Positions 1 through 6,345 of a stretch of DNA of 9,071 nucleotides are shown here, piece by piece. Under the pieces are notes generated by a model, which did not search any database, was not told the origin of the DNA, and worked only from the letters and a program-made list of their open reading frames with translations. How positions within the stretch are numbered: position 1 is the first letter of the stretch; each line of letters begins with the position of its first letter. The stretch lies in assembly GCA_031289625.1 (NCBI GenBank), contig JAITPB010000130.1, forward strand, positions 1 through 9,071, read 5' to 3'. A program made the position numbers and the translations under genes. The DNA is from Clostridiales bacterium (GTDB lineage: Bacteria; Bacillota; Clostridia; Lachnospirales; WQUN01).

Positions 1-630
1 AGCCAACGCGGCGTGAATGTCATCGGCATTCCGGCCACCATCGATTTGGATTTAGATTACACGGAGTACAGCATCGGTTTTGATACCGCCGTCAACACCG
101 CGATGGAAGCCATCAATAAAATACGGGATACCTCCAGCTCACATGAACGCTGCAGCATTGTGGAAGTCATGGGGCGGCACGCGGGCTACATTGCCCTGTG
201 GAGCGGCCTCACGGGCGGCGCGGAAGAAGTTTTGGTTCCGGAAAAAGGCGCAGTCATCAACAATGAAGCGGTGATCCAGCAGATCATTAAAAACCGCGCC
301 AAAGGTAAAAAACACAATCTCATCGTAGTGGCCGAAGGCGTAGGAGGGACGTATGCATTGGCCAAAGAAATTGAGCGGATCACAGGCATTGAAACGCGCG
401 CCACTATTTTGGGTCATTTGCAGCGGGGCGGTTCGCCTTCGGCTGTGGATCGGATGCATGCGGGCATCATGGGTTATAACGCGGTGGAATGTGTTAAAGC
501 GGGTGAAAAAAACCGCGTTATGATTTATAAGAACGGCCAGCATGGGAGCATGGATCTAGCGGAAGCGCTGAGCTGCAAAAAAGAATATGAGGACCGTATG
601 TACCGCATTATAAAAATATTGGCAATTTAA
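1..630 (+). CDS. pfkA: ATP-dependent 6-phosphofructokinase, C-terminal part (5' end outside window)
   Basis: Phosphorylates fructose 6-phosphate to fructose 1,6-bisphosphate, the committed step of glycolysis, in the cytosol. The reading frame is open from base 1, so 209 residues of a protein usually near 320-360 residues are seen; the N-terminal ATP-binding part is missing. Family landmarks are clear: the catalytic loop PATIDLD (consensus PGTIDND, holding the base Asp), SSHER and EVMGRH for substrate and subunit contacts, a Glu in VVAEG, and RATILGHLQRGGSPS with the substrate-binding His and Arg. The C-terminus RIIKILAI is typical. Two catalytic-loop positions are unusual: Ala for the Gly that helps discriminate ATP from PPi enzymes (PPi types carry Lys), and Leu for the Asn between the two Asp. 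The small Ala argues for ATP use, but this is inference. Pyruvate kinase follows 15 nt downstream, a common Firmicutes operon. Confidence 0.95.
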   Translation, partial: SQRGVNVIGIPATIDLDLDYTEYSIGFDTAVNTAMEAINKIRDTSSSHERCSIVEVMGRHAGYIALWSGLTGGAEEVLVPEKGAVINNEAVIQQIIKNRAKGKKHNLIVVAEGVGGTYALAKEIERITGIETRATILGHLQRGGSPSAVDRMHAGIMGYNAVECVKAGEKNRVMIYKNGQHGSMDLAEALSCKKEYEDRMYRIIKILAI

Positions 631-645
631 ACTGGAGCGAAAAAT

Positions 646-2400
646 ATGCGTAAGACAAAAATTGTGGCTACACTGGGACCGGCCAGCGATGACGTAGAAA
701 TCATTAAGGAACTGATCCGAAGCGGCATGAACGCCGCGCGTATCAATTTCTCCCATGGCACGGAAGAGACGCGCACGGAAATCATCAATAAGTTAAAAGA
801 AGCCAGAACGGAACTCAACCAGCATATCCCGCTGATTTTGGACACAAAAGGGCCGGAAATCCGCATTAAAACATTTGAGGAAGATAAGATTTATATCGCG
901 CAGGGCAATTTGTTTACCTTGACGACAGAGGACATTGTTGGCGATAAAACGCGTGTGGCTGTAACCTACAGTGAACTGCCTAAAGATCTGAACGTAGGCA
1001 GCCGGGTTCTCATTGACGATGGATTGATTGAATTGAAAGTCAAGGACATCGTGGACTCGGAAATTCACTGCGTGGCGGTGAACAGCGGTTTTTTGAGCTC
1101 GCGCAAGGGTGTCAATGTTCCGGATGTTTATGTGAACCTGCCCTCGCTTACGGAAAACGACGTGGTGGACATTTGCTTCGGCATTCGCATGGAATTTGAC
1201 TATATCGCCGCTTCTTTCATTCGTTCGGCGAATGACATTCTGAATATCCGCCAAGTGCTGGAAGAAAATGGAGGTGGAAATATTCAAATCATCGCCAAAA
1301 TCGAAAGCCGCGACGGCGTCACCAACTTGGATTCCATTCTGGAAGTGGCGGATGGTATCATGGTGGCGCGTGGTGATTTGGGCGTCGAAATTCCGCCGGA
1401 AGAAGTGCCTCTGGTGCAAAAAGAATTGATTCACAAGGCGAATCAAATCGGCAAACCCGTGATTACGGCCACGCAAATGCTGGAATCCATGGTGCAGAAT
1501 CCGCGCCCGACCCGCGCGGAAGCCAATGACGTGGCCAACGCTATTTTTGACGGTTCAGACGCGATCATGCTTTCTGGGGAAACAGCCTACGGCAAATATC
1601 CTGTGGAGAGCGTGGCCATGATGGCGCGTATCGCGGTGAAGTCGGAAGAATCCATAGATTATTACAGCGAGATTACCAATCATTACCCTTCTTTCAAGTC
1701 CAATATCACAAACTCCATCAGTTACGCCGCTTGCACGGCCGCTGCCGATTTAAACGCGGTGTGCATCGTGTCGGTCACAGATTCCGGCTTTACCGCCAGG
1801 ATGGTATCCAAGTTTCGGCCAACCTGTTCCAATTTGGCGATTACTGCGGAGCCGGGCGCCTGCCGGCAGTTGAATCTGCTTTGGGGCTGTGTGCCTATGC
1901 TGGTGGAAAACCTCGCGGGCAACGACGAAGTGTTTAACATCGTGGAACAGAAAGCGGTGGAATCGGGCCTGGCGAAAAACGGAGACGCCATTGTGGCTGT
2001 AGCCGGCGTGCCGGTGGGCGTCGCAGGCACCACCAACACATTGAAAGTGCGCATCGTCGGGGACGTCTTGATTCAAGGCGCGGGATGGGGCGATAAAGTT
2101 GTCCACGGCAGTTCCAGAGTGATCAAAGTCATTGAGGAAGCGGAGCGCTTTTTTAAAAAAGGCGATGTTCTGGTGACGACGAAGACCAACGACGATATGA
2201 TGCCCTATATTCGCAAAGCGGGCGCCATCATCGCGGGAACCTGGGAAAACGTCGACAACGGCCATGCCGTGACTGTGGCCAAGGCGTTGGAAATTCCTCT
2301 GATTATCGCGAAGCAGCGCGTTGTAGATTTGATTCCGGACGGCGTCGCCATTACAGTTGACAGCAAAAACGGATTTGTTTATAATGGGTATAAAGATTGA
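646..2400 (+). CDS. pyk: Pyruvate kinase with C-terminal PEP-utiliser-like domain
   Basis: Converts phosphoenolpyruvate and ADP to pyruvate and ATP. The ATG follows a GGAG site at 634-637. The 584 residues match the long Bacillus/Clostridium form rather than the ~470-residue E. coli form. The TIM-barrel motifs are intact: RINFSHG (Arg32, Asn34, Ser36), DTKGPEIR (66-73), IIAKIES with catalytic Lys218 and metal ligand Glu220, ARGDLG with Asp244, and TATQMLESM (274-282). The B domain lies at about 74-170 and the C domain at about 350-470. Glu71 is the position associated in this family with K+-dependent enzymes (Lys in K+-independent ones), so K+ dependence is inferred. Residues 475-584 form the extra domain related to the swivelling phosphohistidine domain (GDVLVTTKTNDDMMP, then NGHAV, ending ITVDSKNGFVYNG). 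In Bacillus-type enzymes the equivalent of NGHA is TSHA. The position between pfkA and rubredoxin suggests joint transcription. Confidence 0.98.
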   Translation: MRKTKIVATLGPASDDVEIIKELIRSGMNAARINFSHGTEETRTEIINKLKEARTELNQHIPLILDTKGPEIRIKTFEEDKIYIAQGNLFTLTTEDIVGDKTRVAVTYSELPKDLNVGSRVLIDDGLIELKVKDIVDSEIHCVAVNSGFLSSRKGVNVPDVYVNLPSLTENDVVDICFGIRMEFDYIAASFIRSANDILNIRQVLEENGGGNIQIIAKIESRDGVTNLDSILEVADGIMVARGDLGVEIPPEEVPLVQKELIHKANQIGKPVITATQMLESMVQNPRPTRAEANDVANAIFDGSDAIMLSGETAYGKYPVESVAMMARIAVKSEESIDYYSEITNHYPSFKSNITNSISYAACTAAADLNAVCIVSVTDSGFTARMVSKFRPTCSNLAITAEPGACRQLNLLWGCVPMLVENLAGNDEVFNIVEQKAVESGLAKNGDAIVAVAGVPVGVAGTTNTLKVRIVGDVLIQGAGWGDKVVHGSSRVIKVIEEAERFFKKGDVLVTTKTNDDMMPYIRKAGAIIAGTWENVDNGHAVTVAKALEIPLIIAKQRVVDLIPDGVAITVDSKNGFVYNGYKD

Positions 2401-2417
2401 GAAAGGGGTTTTTTACC

Positions 2418-2576
2418 ATGGATAAATGGATTTGCGGCGTTTGCGGTTTTGTGTATGATTCAGAAAAGGGCGATCCTGACAGCGGCATAGCGCCCGGCAC
2501 AGCATTCGAGGACATTCCAGAGGATTGGGTATGTCCCGCGTGCGGCGTTTCGAAAGCGGAATTTGAAAAGCAATGA
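2418..2576 (+). CDS. Rubredoxin
   Basis: A 52-residue one-iron electron carrier of the cytosol. Two CxxC pairs, C6-GV-C9 and C39-PA-C42, supply the four ligands of the Fe(SCys)4 centre. The family pattern WICGVCGFVYD, GDPDSGIAPGT, FEDIPEDWVCPACG is followed almost throughout, with the usual aromatic residues and full family length. The ATG lies 9 nt after a GAAAGGGG Shine-Dalgarno (2401-2408) and 17 nt after the pyk stop, so it is probably the last gene of the pfkA-pyk transcript, and a strong terminator follows 7 nt after its stop. Rubredoxins in anaerobes feed electrons to oxygen- or superoxide-reducing proteins and other acceptors; no such partner is in the window, so the acceptor is unknown. 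Confidence 0.96.
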   Translation: MDKWICGVCGFVYDSEKGDPDSGIAPGTAFEDIPEDWVCPACGVSKAEFEKQ

Positions 2577-2583
2577 CCATAAG

Positions 2584-2621
2584 GCCCTCTCGCATCCATC
2601 ATGATGCGGGAGGGCTTTTTT
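2584..2621 (+). terminator. Rho-independent terminator of the pfkA-pyk-rubredoxin transcript
   Basis: A 13-bp stem pairs GCCCTCTCGCATC (2584-2596) with GATGCGGGAGGGC (2603-2615) with one G-U pair and a six-base loop CATCAT, directly followed by six T (2616-2621). It starts 7 nt after the rubredoxin stop. Upstream of the stem there is no long A tract, so it should work mainly on the + strand. Confidence 0.95.
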
Positions 2622-2655
2622 CAGCGTCAAATCATTTGTAATATGGAAACTACAG

Positions 2656-2681
2656 AACGCGGGTGTATTGAAACCCGCGTT
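2656..2681 (-). terminator. Hairpin at the 3' end of the PH-like gene, possible weak terminator
   Basis: A perfect 9-bp inverted repeat, AACGCGGGT and ACCCGCGTT with an 8-nt loop, overlaps the TAA stop of the minus-strand gene. Read on the minus strand it is followed by CTGTAGTTTCC, a poor T tract, so it may be an imperfect terminator or an RNA-stabilising 3' stem. It also lies 34 bases beyond the rubredoxin terminator, giving back-to-back ends for the two convergent genes. Confidence 0.5.
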
Positions 2682-3108
2682 AATTCAAACTCTCGTCCGG
2701 GCCGCTGTCTAAATCGTGATGGCAAGGCCCGTGATGGCCGTCACCGAGAAACTCGCTGCTGGAAGTGCCCCGCGCCGCGCGCTGCTGTTCGATGAGCTTG
2801 CTCAAAAACCGCCGCACATCATCCGGGCGTTTGATATTTTTCAGCTCCAGCGCGGGGTTCGATTTATCTGTGCTGATAAGCGTCACTGTGCCCACGCCGA
2901 AAATTTTCTGTCCCAGCGTCCGCACGAGCCGAAGATCCATAATCCGATAAATCAGGATTTCATCCGTTTCTGTTTTGAAAAAGCCTTTGCGCAGGATAAG
3001 GCGGTCCTCACTTACTTCGTACCGCGTGAAGCTGATCGGCAGGCCCAAATACCGCTTGCGGTCTTTCCAGAGAATCTCGGCTTTTACGAGCGCTAATTTT
3101 TTGTTCAT
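2680..3108 (-). CDS. Small cytosolic protein resembling a bacterial PH-like domain
   Basis: Predicted 142 residues. The ATG at 3108 is chosen because GGAGGG (3115-3120) lies 6 nt upstream; an in-frame start at 3156 would only add 16 residues without a site. Residues about 26-105 carry the pattern of the bacterial PH-like (bPH_2 / YdbS-type) family: YEVSEDRLILRKGFF, then IYRIMDLRLVRTLGQKIFGVGTVTL, then DKSNPALELKNIKRPDDV. No membrane segment or signal peptide is visible, unlike many relatives that have a transmembrane pair, so it seems to be the soluble single-domain type. The tail after residue 122 is low-complexity and rich in Gly, Asp and His (GHHGPCHHD), a possible metal-binding or disordered extension. 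The family is poorly characterised and no function should be assumed. The gene is divergent from the chemoreceptor. Confidence 0.75.
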   Translation of the reverse strand: MNKKLALVKAEILWKDRKRYLGLPISFTRYEVSEDRLILRKGFFKTETDEILIYRIMDLRLVRTLGQKIFGVGTVTLISTDKSNPALELKNIKRPDDVRRFLSKLIEQQRAARGTSSSEFLGDGHHGPCHHDLDSGPDESLN

Positions 3109-3215
3109 TTCATTCCCTCCAAGTAAAAACTGCGACTGCGGCGAACTGCCGCGCATTCTGCTTTCTCATGCGCGTAGTTTAACCCTGCGCGTCTCAAGGT
3201 CTGTGAACTACTTCT

Positions 3216-3223
3216 ATTATAAT
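3216..3223. promoter_or_regulatory. Shared palindromic -10 region between divergent genes
   Basis: The 183 bp between the PH-like gene and the chemoreceptor contains ATTATAAT, a palindrome that gives a perfect TATAAT on both strands (3218-3223 on +, 3221-3216 reading into the other direction). Neither direction has a good -35 hexamer at 16-18 bp, so activator help or a different promoter element may be needed. I see no flagellar sigma-28 type promoter, which many chemoreceptor genes use. The rest of the region holds only short repeats (TGCGCGT at 3169-3175 and 3186-3192) and a small GC stem near 3140. Confidence 0.35.
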
Positions 3224-3291
3224 CCAAAATGCGATGGATATAACGGAATTTGGGTATATTAGATCTAAATGTAAACGGGAGGGTTTATAAT

Positions 3292-5562
3292 TTGCCTGCC
3301 AATCAAAAGCAAAAAAAATTCCGCTCCATCAACCAAAAAATGACAGCGCTGATTCTCTCTTTGATCTCTGGCTGTTTGCTGCTGGCGTCTATACTTGCTT
3401 TTTTTACGCTCTTTAATGAAGGGGTGAAAACGAAGGGCAAGTTGGTCAGTTCAATCGTTCTGGCAACCGCTAAAACGATTGACCCATCCGAATTTGTTCA
3501 TTTATCCGAAACAGGCGTTGAGAACGATTATTATTACAATGCCTATCAAACCCTGAAAGAAATCCGGGAATCCACCGGCGCGACCATGCTTTATTCAATG
3601 ACGCCGGCACAAAACGAAGACGGTTATTATTATGTGATTGATTCCATGCTACCAGAAGATAACCCGGACTTCGCCAGCGAACTCGGAGATTTTGAGCCGC
3701 TTGAGAATTATACCAGCGCACCGCTGGACGCGATGCGCCAAAACAAAGTGGCCGCAACCCGGTTATACGACGGCGGCGAACCCTATGGCTATCTCGTTTC
3801 CGCTTTTGCGCCCATTATTGACGAGTCTGGAAAGGCCGTCGGCATTTTAGGCGCGGATGTAGATATCAACGATATTACCGCAAGTATGACAAGCGTTCTG
3901 CTATTATTGCTTTCTATTTTTGCCTTCACATTTATACTCGCCGTCATTATCGCGCGTACGGTTGTCAAACGCAATTTTGAACGTCCCATGGCCGCGCTCA
4001 CTGAAGCCGCGTGCAATATCGCAAACGGCAATCTGGAGATCAGCCTGAATATTTTATCCAACGATGAATTTGGATTTTTATGCAATAATTTTAAAAAAAT
4101 GTCCGATATGATTCACGCGCTTATCAAAAATACTTATCAAATGCTCAGCCATTATAACCAAGGGGATTTGGATGCGCGAGTCGCCTCCGAAGGGCTTCAA
4201 GGAGCGTATCTGCAAATGGCGGAGGGCATCAATAACATGGCGGATTCTATGAACACGCTCTTGCGGGCAGTGTTGGGCGCCGCCCACGGGTTTGGCGAGG
4301 GAAATTTTAAAGCGAATTTGCCGGCTTACCCTGGCAAAAAGGCCATTGTCAACGAAGCCATTGACATGGTTTCCACGAATCTCGAACTGGTCAATAAAAA
4401 CATACGCAGCATGATCCAAGCGGCTGTGCAGGGGCAGCTCTCGGTTCGCATGGACTCTTCGAACTGTCAGGGAGGCTGGGCGGAGATAATAGAAGGTTTA
4501 AACAAAATGATGAACGCCGTGACCGATCCAATTGACGAGGCGCGCGAAATATTGACAAAAGTATCCGGCGGTAACTTGGAAGTGCTGGTTCGTGGAGACT
4601 ATCACGGGGATTTCAATCAGATAAAAGTAGCGCTTAACAGCACCATTGCCACGATAAAGACTTCTATACGCGATATAAGCAGCGTGCTGAATGGCATATC
4701 CGGCAGCAACCTGGATCAAATCATAAACAGCGAGTATCGCGGGGATTTCAATAATATCAAAACCTCTATAAACAAAATTCTGGACATGTTCAACAGCGTT
4801 ATCGGCCAAATGAAGACAGCTTCCGGAAGGGTCAACGACGGCGCGGGCAGCATCTCCCACTCCGCGATGAGTTTGGCTGCCGGCGCCGCCAATCAGGCCG
4901 CCTCTCTTGAACTTTTGAGCGGTTCTGCACAACAGATAAGCGAAAAAACGCTTATTAACGTGGACGATGCGCGTTTGGCCCGGGATATGGCGCTCTCCTC
5001 GCGCAAAGACGCCATAAAATGCCAAAACGAAATGAGCGCGCTCACCAGCGCCATGGACGATATCCGCAAAGCGTCGCAAGATATAGCCGGAATCATCCAA
5101 GTGATAAACAACATCGCGTTTCAAACCAAACTTCTTTCACTGAACGCCGCCGTTGAAGCGGCGCGCGCCGGAACACAGGGGAAGGGCTTCGCGGTTGTGG
5201 CGGAGGAAGTGCGCAACCTCTCCGATCACAGCAAGCGTTCAGCCGATGAAACCGGTGAATTGATTCAAACCGCTCTCAAAAAAGTGAGTTTCGGTGTAAA
5301 CGCGGCCAATACAACCGCCGGTTCGCTGGCCAAAATAATTGAAGAGATTGATTTTATCTCCGGCTTAACAGGAAAGATTGCTGAGGCTTCTGACGAGCAG
5401 AGTCAGTCAATCGGCCAAATTAACGAACAGATCAGCCAAATTTCGATTGTGGTTCAGAAAAACACTGCCGCCAGTGAAGAATCCGCAGCAGCCGCCAGCG
5501 AGTTGAAGGAGCAGTCTGATAGACTAAACACAATGGTTTCCGCGTTCAGATTAAGAAATTAA
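3292..5562 (+). CDS. Methyl-accepting chemotaxis protein with poly-HAMP array
   Basis: Membrane chemoreceptor of 756 residues that would signal through CheA/CheW. The TTG start at 3292 is chosen because GGGAGGG (3277-3283) lies 8 nt upstream; the frame stays open 14 codons further up to a TTG without a site. Layout: basic N-terminus, membrane segment about 17-41, extracytoplasmic Cache-like sensor about 42-198 ending in GKAVGILGADVDI, second membrane segment about 201-222, then six HAMP-like segments (about 227-501) each centred on G-x-L/F, then the coiled-coil signalling domain (about 504-756). The hairpin tip is recognisable (LLSLNAAVEAARAG, then GKGFAVVAEEVRNLS), but Lys613 replaces the conserved Asn of QTN and Thr628 the Glu of AGE. 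No C-terminal CheR-tethering pentapeptide is present (ends AFRLRN). No che or flagellar genes lie nearby, so the receptor is an isolated gene. The ligand is unknown. Confidence 0.95.
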   Translation: MPANQKQKKFRSINQKMTALILSLISGCLLLASILAFFTLFNEGVKTKGKLVSSIVLATAKTIDPSEFVHLSETGVENDYYYNAYQTLKEIRESTGATMLYSMTPAQNEDGYYYVIDSMLPEDNPDFASELGDFEPLENYTSAPLDAMRQNKVAATRLYDGGEPYGYLVSAFAPIIDESGKAVGILGADVDINDITASMTSVLLLLLSIFAFTFILAVIIARTVVKRNFERPMAALTEAACNIANGNLEISLNILSNDEFGFLCNNFKKMSDMIHALIKNTYQMLSHYNQGDLDARVASEGLQGAYLQMAEGINNMADSMNTLLRAVLGAAHGFGEGNFKANLPAYPGKKAIVNEAIDMVSTNLELVNKNIRSMIQAAVQGQLSVRMDSSNCQGGWAEIIEGLNKMMNAVTDPIDEAREILTKVSGGNLEVLVRGDYHGDFNQIKVALNSTIATIKTSIRDISSVLNGISGSNLDQIINSEYRGDFNNIKTSINKILDMFNSVIGQMKTASGRVNDGAGSISHSAMSLAAGAANQAASLELLSGSAQQISEKTLINVDDARLARDMALSSRKDAIKCQNEMSALTSAMDDIRKASQDIAGIIQVINNIAFQTKLLSLNAAVEAARAGTQGKGFAVVAEEVRNLSDHSKRSADETGELIQTALKKVSFGVNAANTTAGSLAKIIEEIDFISGLTGKIAEASDEQSQSIGQINEQISQISIVVQKNTAASEESAAAASELKEQSDRLNTMVSAFRLRN

Positions 5563-5575
5563 GAAAATTAAGAAA
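5551..5575 (+). repeat. Three near-tandem TTAAGAAA copies across the chemoreceptor stop codon
   Basis: TTAAGAAA occurs at 5551-5558, 5559-5566 and 5568-5575; the second copy contains the TAA stop (5560-5562). This looks like simple slippage-type duplication at the gene end; no function is claimed. Confidence 0.8.
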
Positions 5576-5581
5576 TCAAAA

Positions 5582-5613
5582 ATATAAGGTGTAGCATATG
5601 CCGCGCCTTGTAT
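5582..5613. terminator. Weak hairpin between convergent chemoreceptor and rsmG genes
   Basis: ATATAAGGTG (5582-5591) pairs with CGCCTTGTAT (5604-5613) over 10 bp on the + strand with two G-U pairs, enclosing a loop that contains the palindrome GCATATGC. The + strand tail (AAAGTTT) lacks a proper T run. Read on the minus strand the G-U pairs become C-A mismatches, but the tail is T-rich (TTTTTGATTTC). It is the only candidate terminator in the 74 bp between the two stop codons and may serve both poorly. Confidence 0.35.
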
Positions 5614-5636
5614 AAAGTTTGGTCATGCCCAATCGC

Positions 5637-6341
5637 TTATGAATTGAATTTTAATCGAGGCGGCCGCCTCGGGTATTCTTTCGGCGTCTCTTTGATTTTC
5701 CGGATAATCACGACAGCACGCTGGTATCCGCCCGCCAGCGTCAATTCTTCGATGGATTGCACACAGCCGCCCAATCGTTCAATGAGGCCGCCGGCCTCGG
5801 CCAGCTCTTCTTCCGCGTGCAGTCCTTTCATGGCATAAAAAAAACCGCCTGCCCGTAACAAAGGCAGACAATACTCAGAAAGGATCCTCATCGGCGCGAC
5901 CGCGCGGGACACCGCCGCGTCATATTGTTCTCTGTGGGCGGGGTCTTTTCCCGCGTCTTCCGCCCGGCTTTGCAAACGCGTCACACGGGTCAGCCCCAAG
6001 GCCCTCACTGCTTCTTCAATAAAAAGAAAACGCTTGCCGACAGAGTCTAGCAGCGTTACGGATAAATTCGGCGAAACGATAGCCAGCGGCAGCCCCGGAA
6101 AACCAGCGCCAGTCCCCACGTCAATCAATTTCAGCGGCGCGCCGCGGGGGATGAACCGCAATAAAGACAGACTATCCACAAAATGTTTTGTGACAATTTC
6201 CTCCGGATCTGTGATGGCCGTAAGATTCATCTTCTGATTCCAAATCAGGAGCAAACGCGCCAATTCTTCAAAGGCCAGCGTTTCGTCATGGGAAAGGTCA
6301 ATGGAAAGCGCCAGCGCTTGATCTCTTAGATTCTGATGCAC
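5637..6341 (-). CDS. rsmG: 16S rRNA (guanine-N7) methyltransferase RsmG (GidB)
   Basis: Methylates a guanine in the 530 loop of 16S rRNA (G527 in E. coli) using S-adenosylmethionine; loss gives low-level streptomycin resistance in several bacteria. The predicted 234 residues begin at GTG 6341, 9 nt after AAAGGG and four bases after the stop of the upstream gene; the frame extends another 19 codons upstream but only inside that gene. Family motifs: LLIWNQKMNLT (32-41), KHFVDSL (52-58), the AdoMet loop IDVGTGAGFPG (73-83), LLDSVGKR, SRAVAP (145-150), YAMKG and the C-terminal KETPKEYPRR. The last residues (PPRLKFNS) differ from the usual Gly-Thr-Pro-Lys-Lys-Pro-Leu-like ending. The very short spacing implies translational coupling with the 137-residue gene, and mnmG lies upstream on the same strand, the classic gidA-gidB linkage. 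Confidence 0.97.
   Translation of the reverse strand: MHQNLRDQALALSIDLSHDETLAFEELARLLLIWNQKMNLTAITDPEEIVTKHFVDSLSLLRFIPRGAPLKLIDVGTGAGFPGLPLAIVSPNLSVTLLDSVGKRFLFIEEAVRALGLTRVTRLQSRAEDAGKDPAHREQYDAAVSRAVAPMRILSEYCLPLLRAGGFFYAMKGLHAEEELAEAGGLIERLGGCVQSIEELTLAGGYQRAVVIIRKIKETPKEYPRRPPRLKFNS
5656..5671. repeat. 16-bp perfect palindrome at the 3' end of rsmG
   Basis: CGAGGCGGCCGCCTCG is its own reverse complement. As RNA it can form a 6-bp stem with a GGCC tetraloop. It encodes the final arginine/proline-rich residues of RsmG, 17 bases before the stop codon, and is much more GC-rich than the AT-rich stretch that follows. Confidence 0.85.
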
Positions 6342-6345
6342 GTGA

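Noticed and set aside
793..1476. A 227-codon open frame antisense to pyk.
   Set aside because: It is a shadow frame opposite a well-conserved gene, with His/Arg/Phe-rich composition typical of antisense translation and no ribosome site.
3169..3192. Direct repeat TGCGCGT (3169-3175 and 3186-3192) as an operator.
   Set aside because: Seven-base GC repeats are easily found by chance here; spacing and position give no further support.
3250..3291. An upstream TTG at 3250 as the chemoreceptor start.
   Set aside because: No Shine-Dalgarno precedes it, and the GGGAGGG at 3277-3283 would lie inside the gene; it fits the TTG at 3292 instead.
4605..4752. Possible CRISPR or mobile repeat because of exact spaced repeats.
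   Set aside because: Only two copies exist, both in frame in the chemoreceptor and explained by HAMP duplication.
4498..5124. A 208-codon open frame antisense to the chemoreceptor.
   Set aside because: The sense strand is a clear chemoreceptor; the antisense product has no recognisable motifs.
5563..5636. A small RNA gene between the convergent genes.
   Set aside because: Only a weak imperfect hairpin and AT-rich repeats are visible; no promoter or strong terminator supports an RNA gene.
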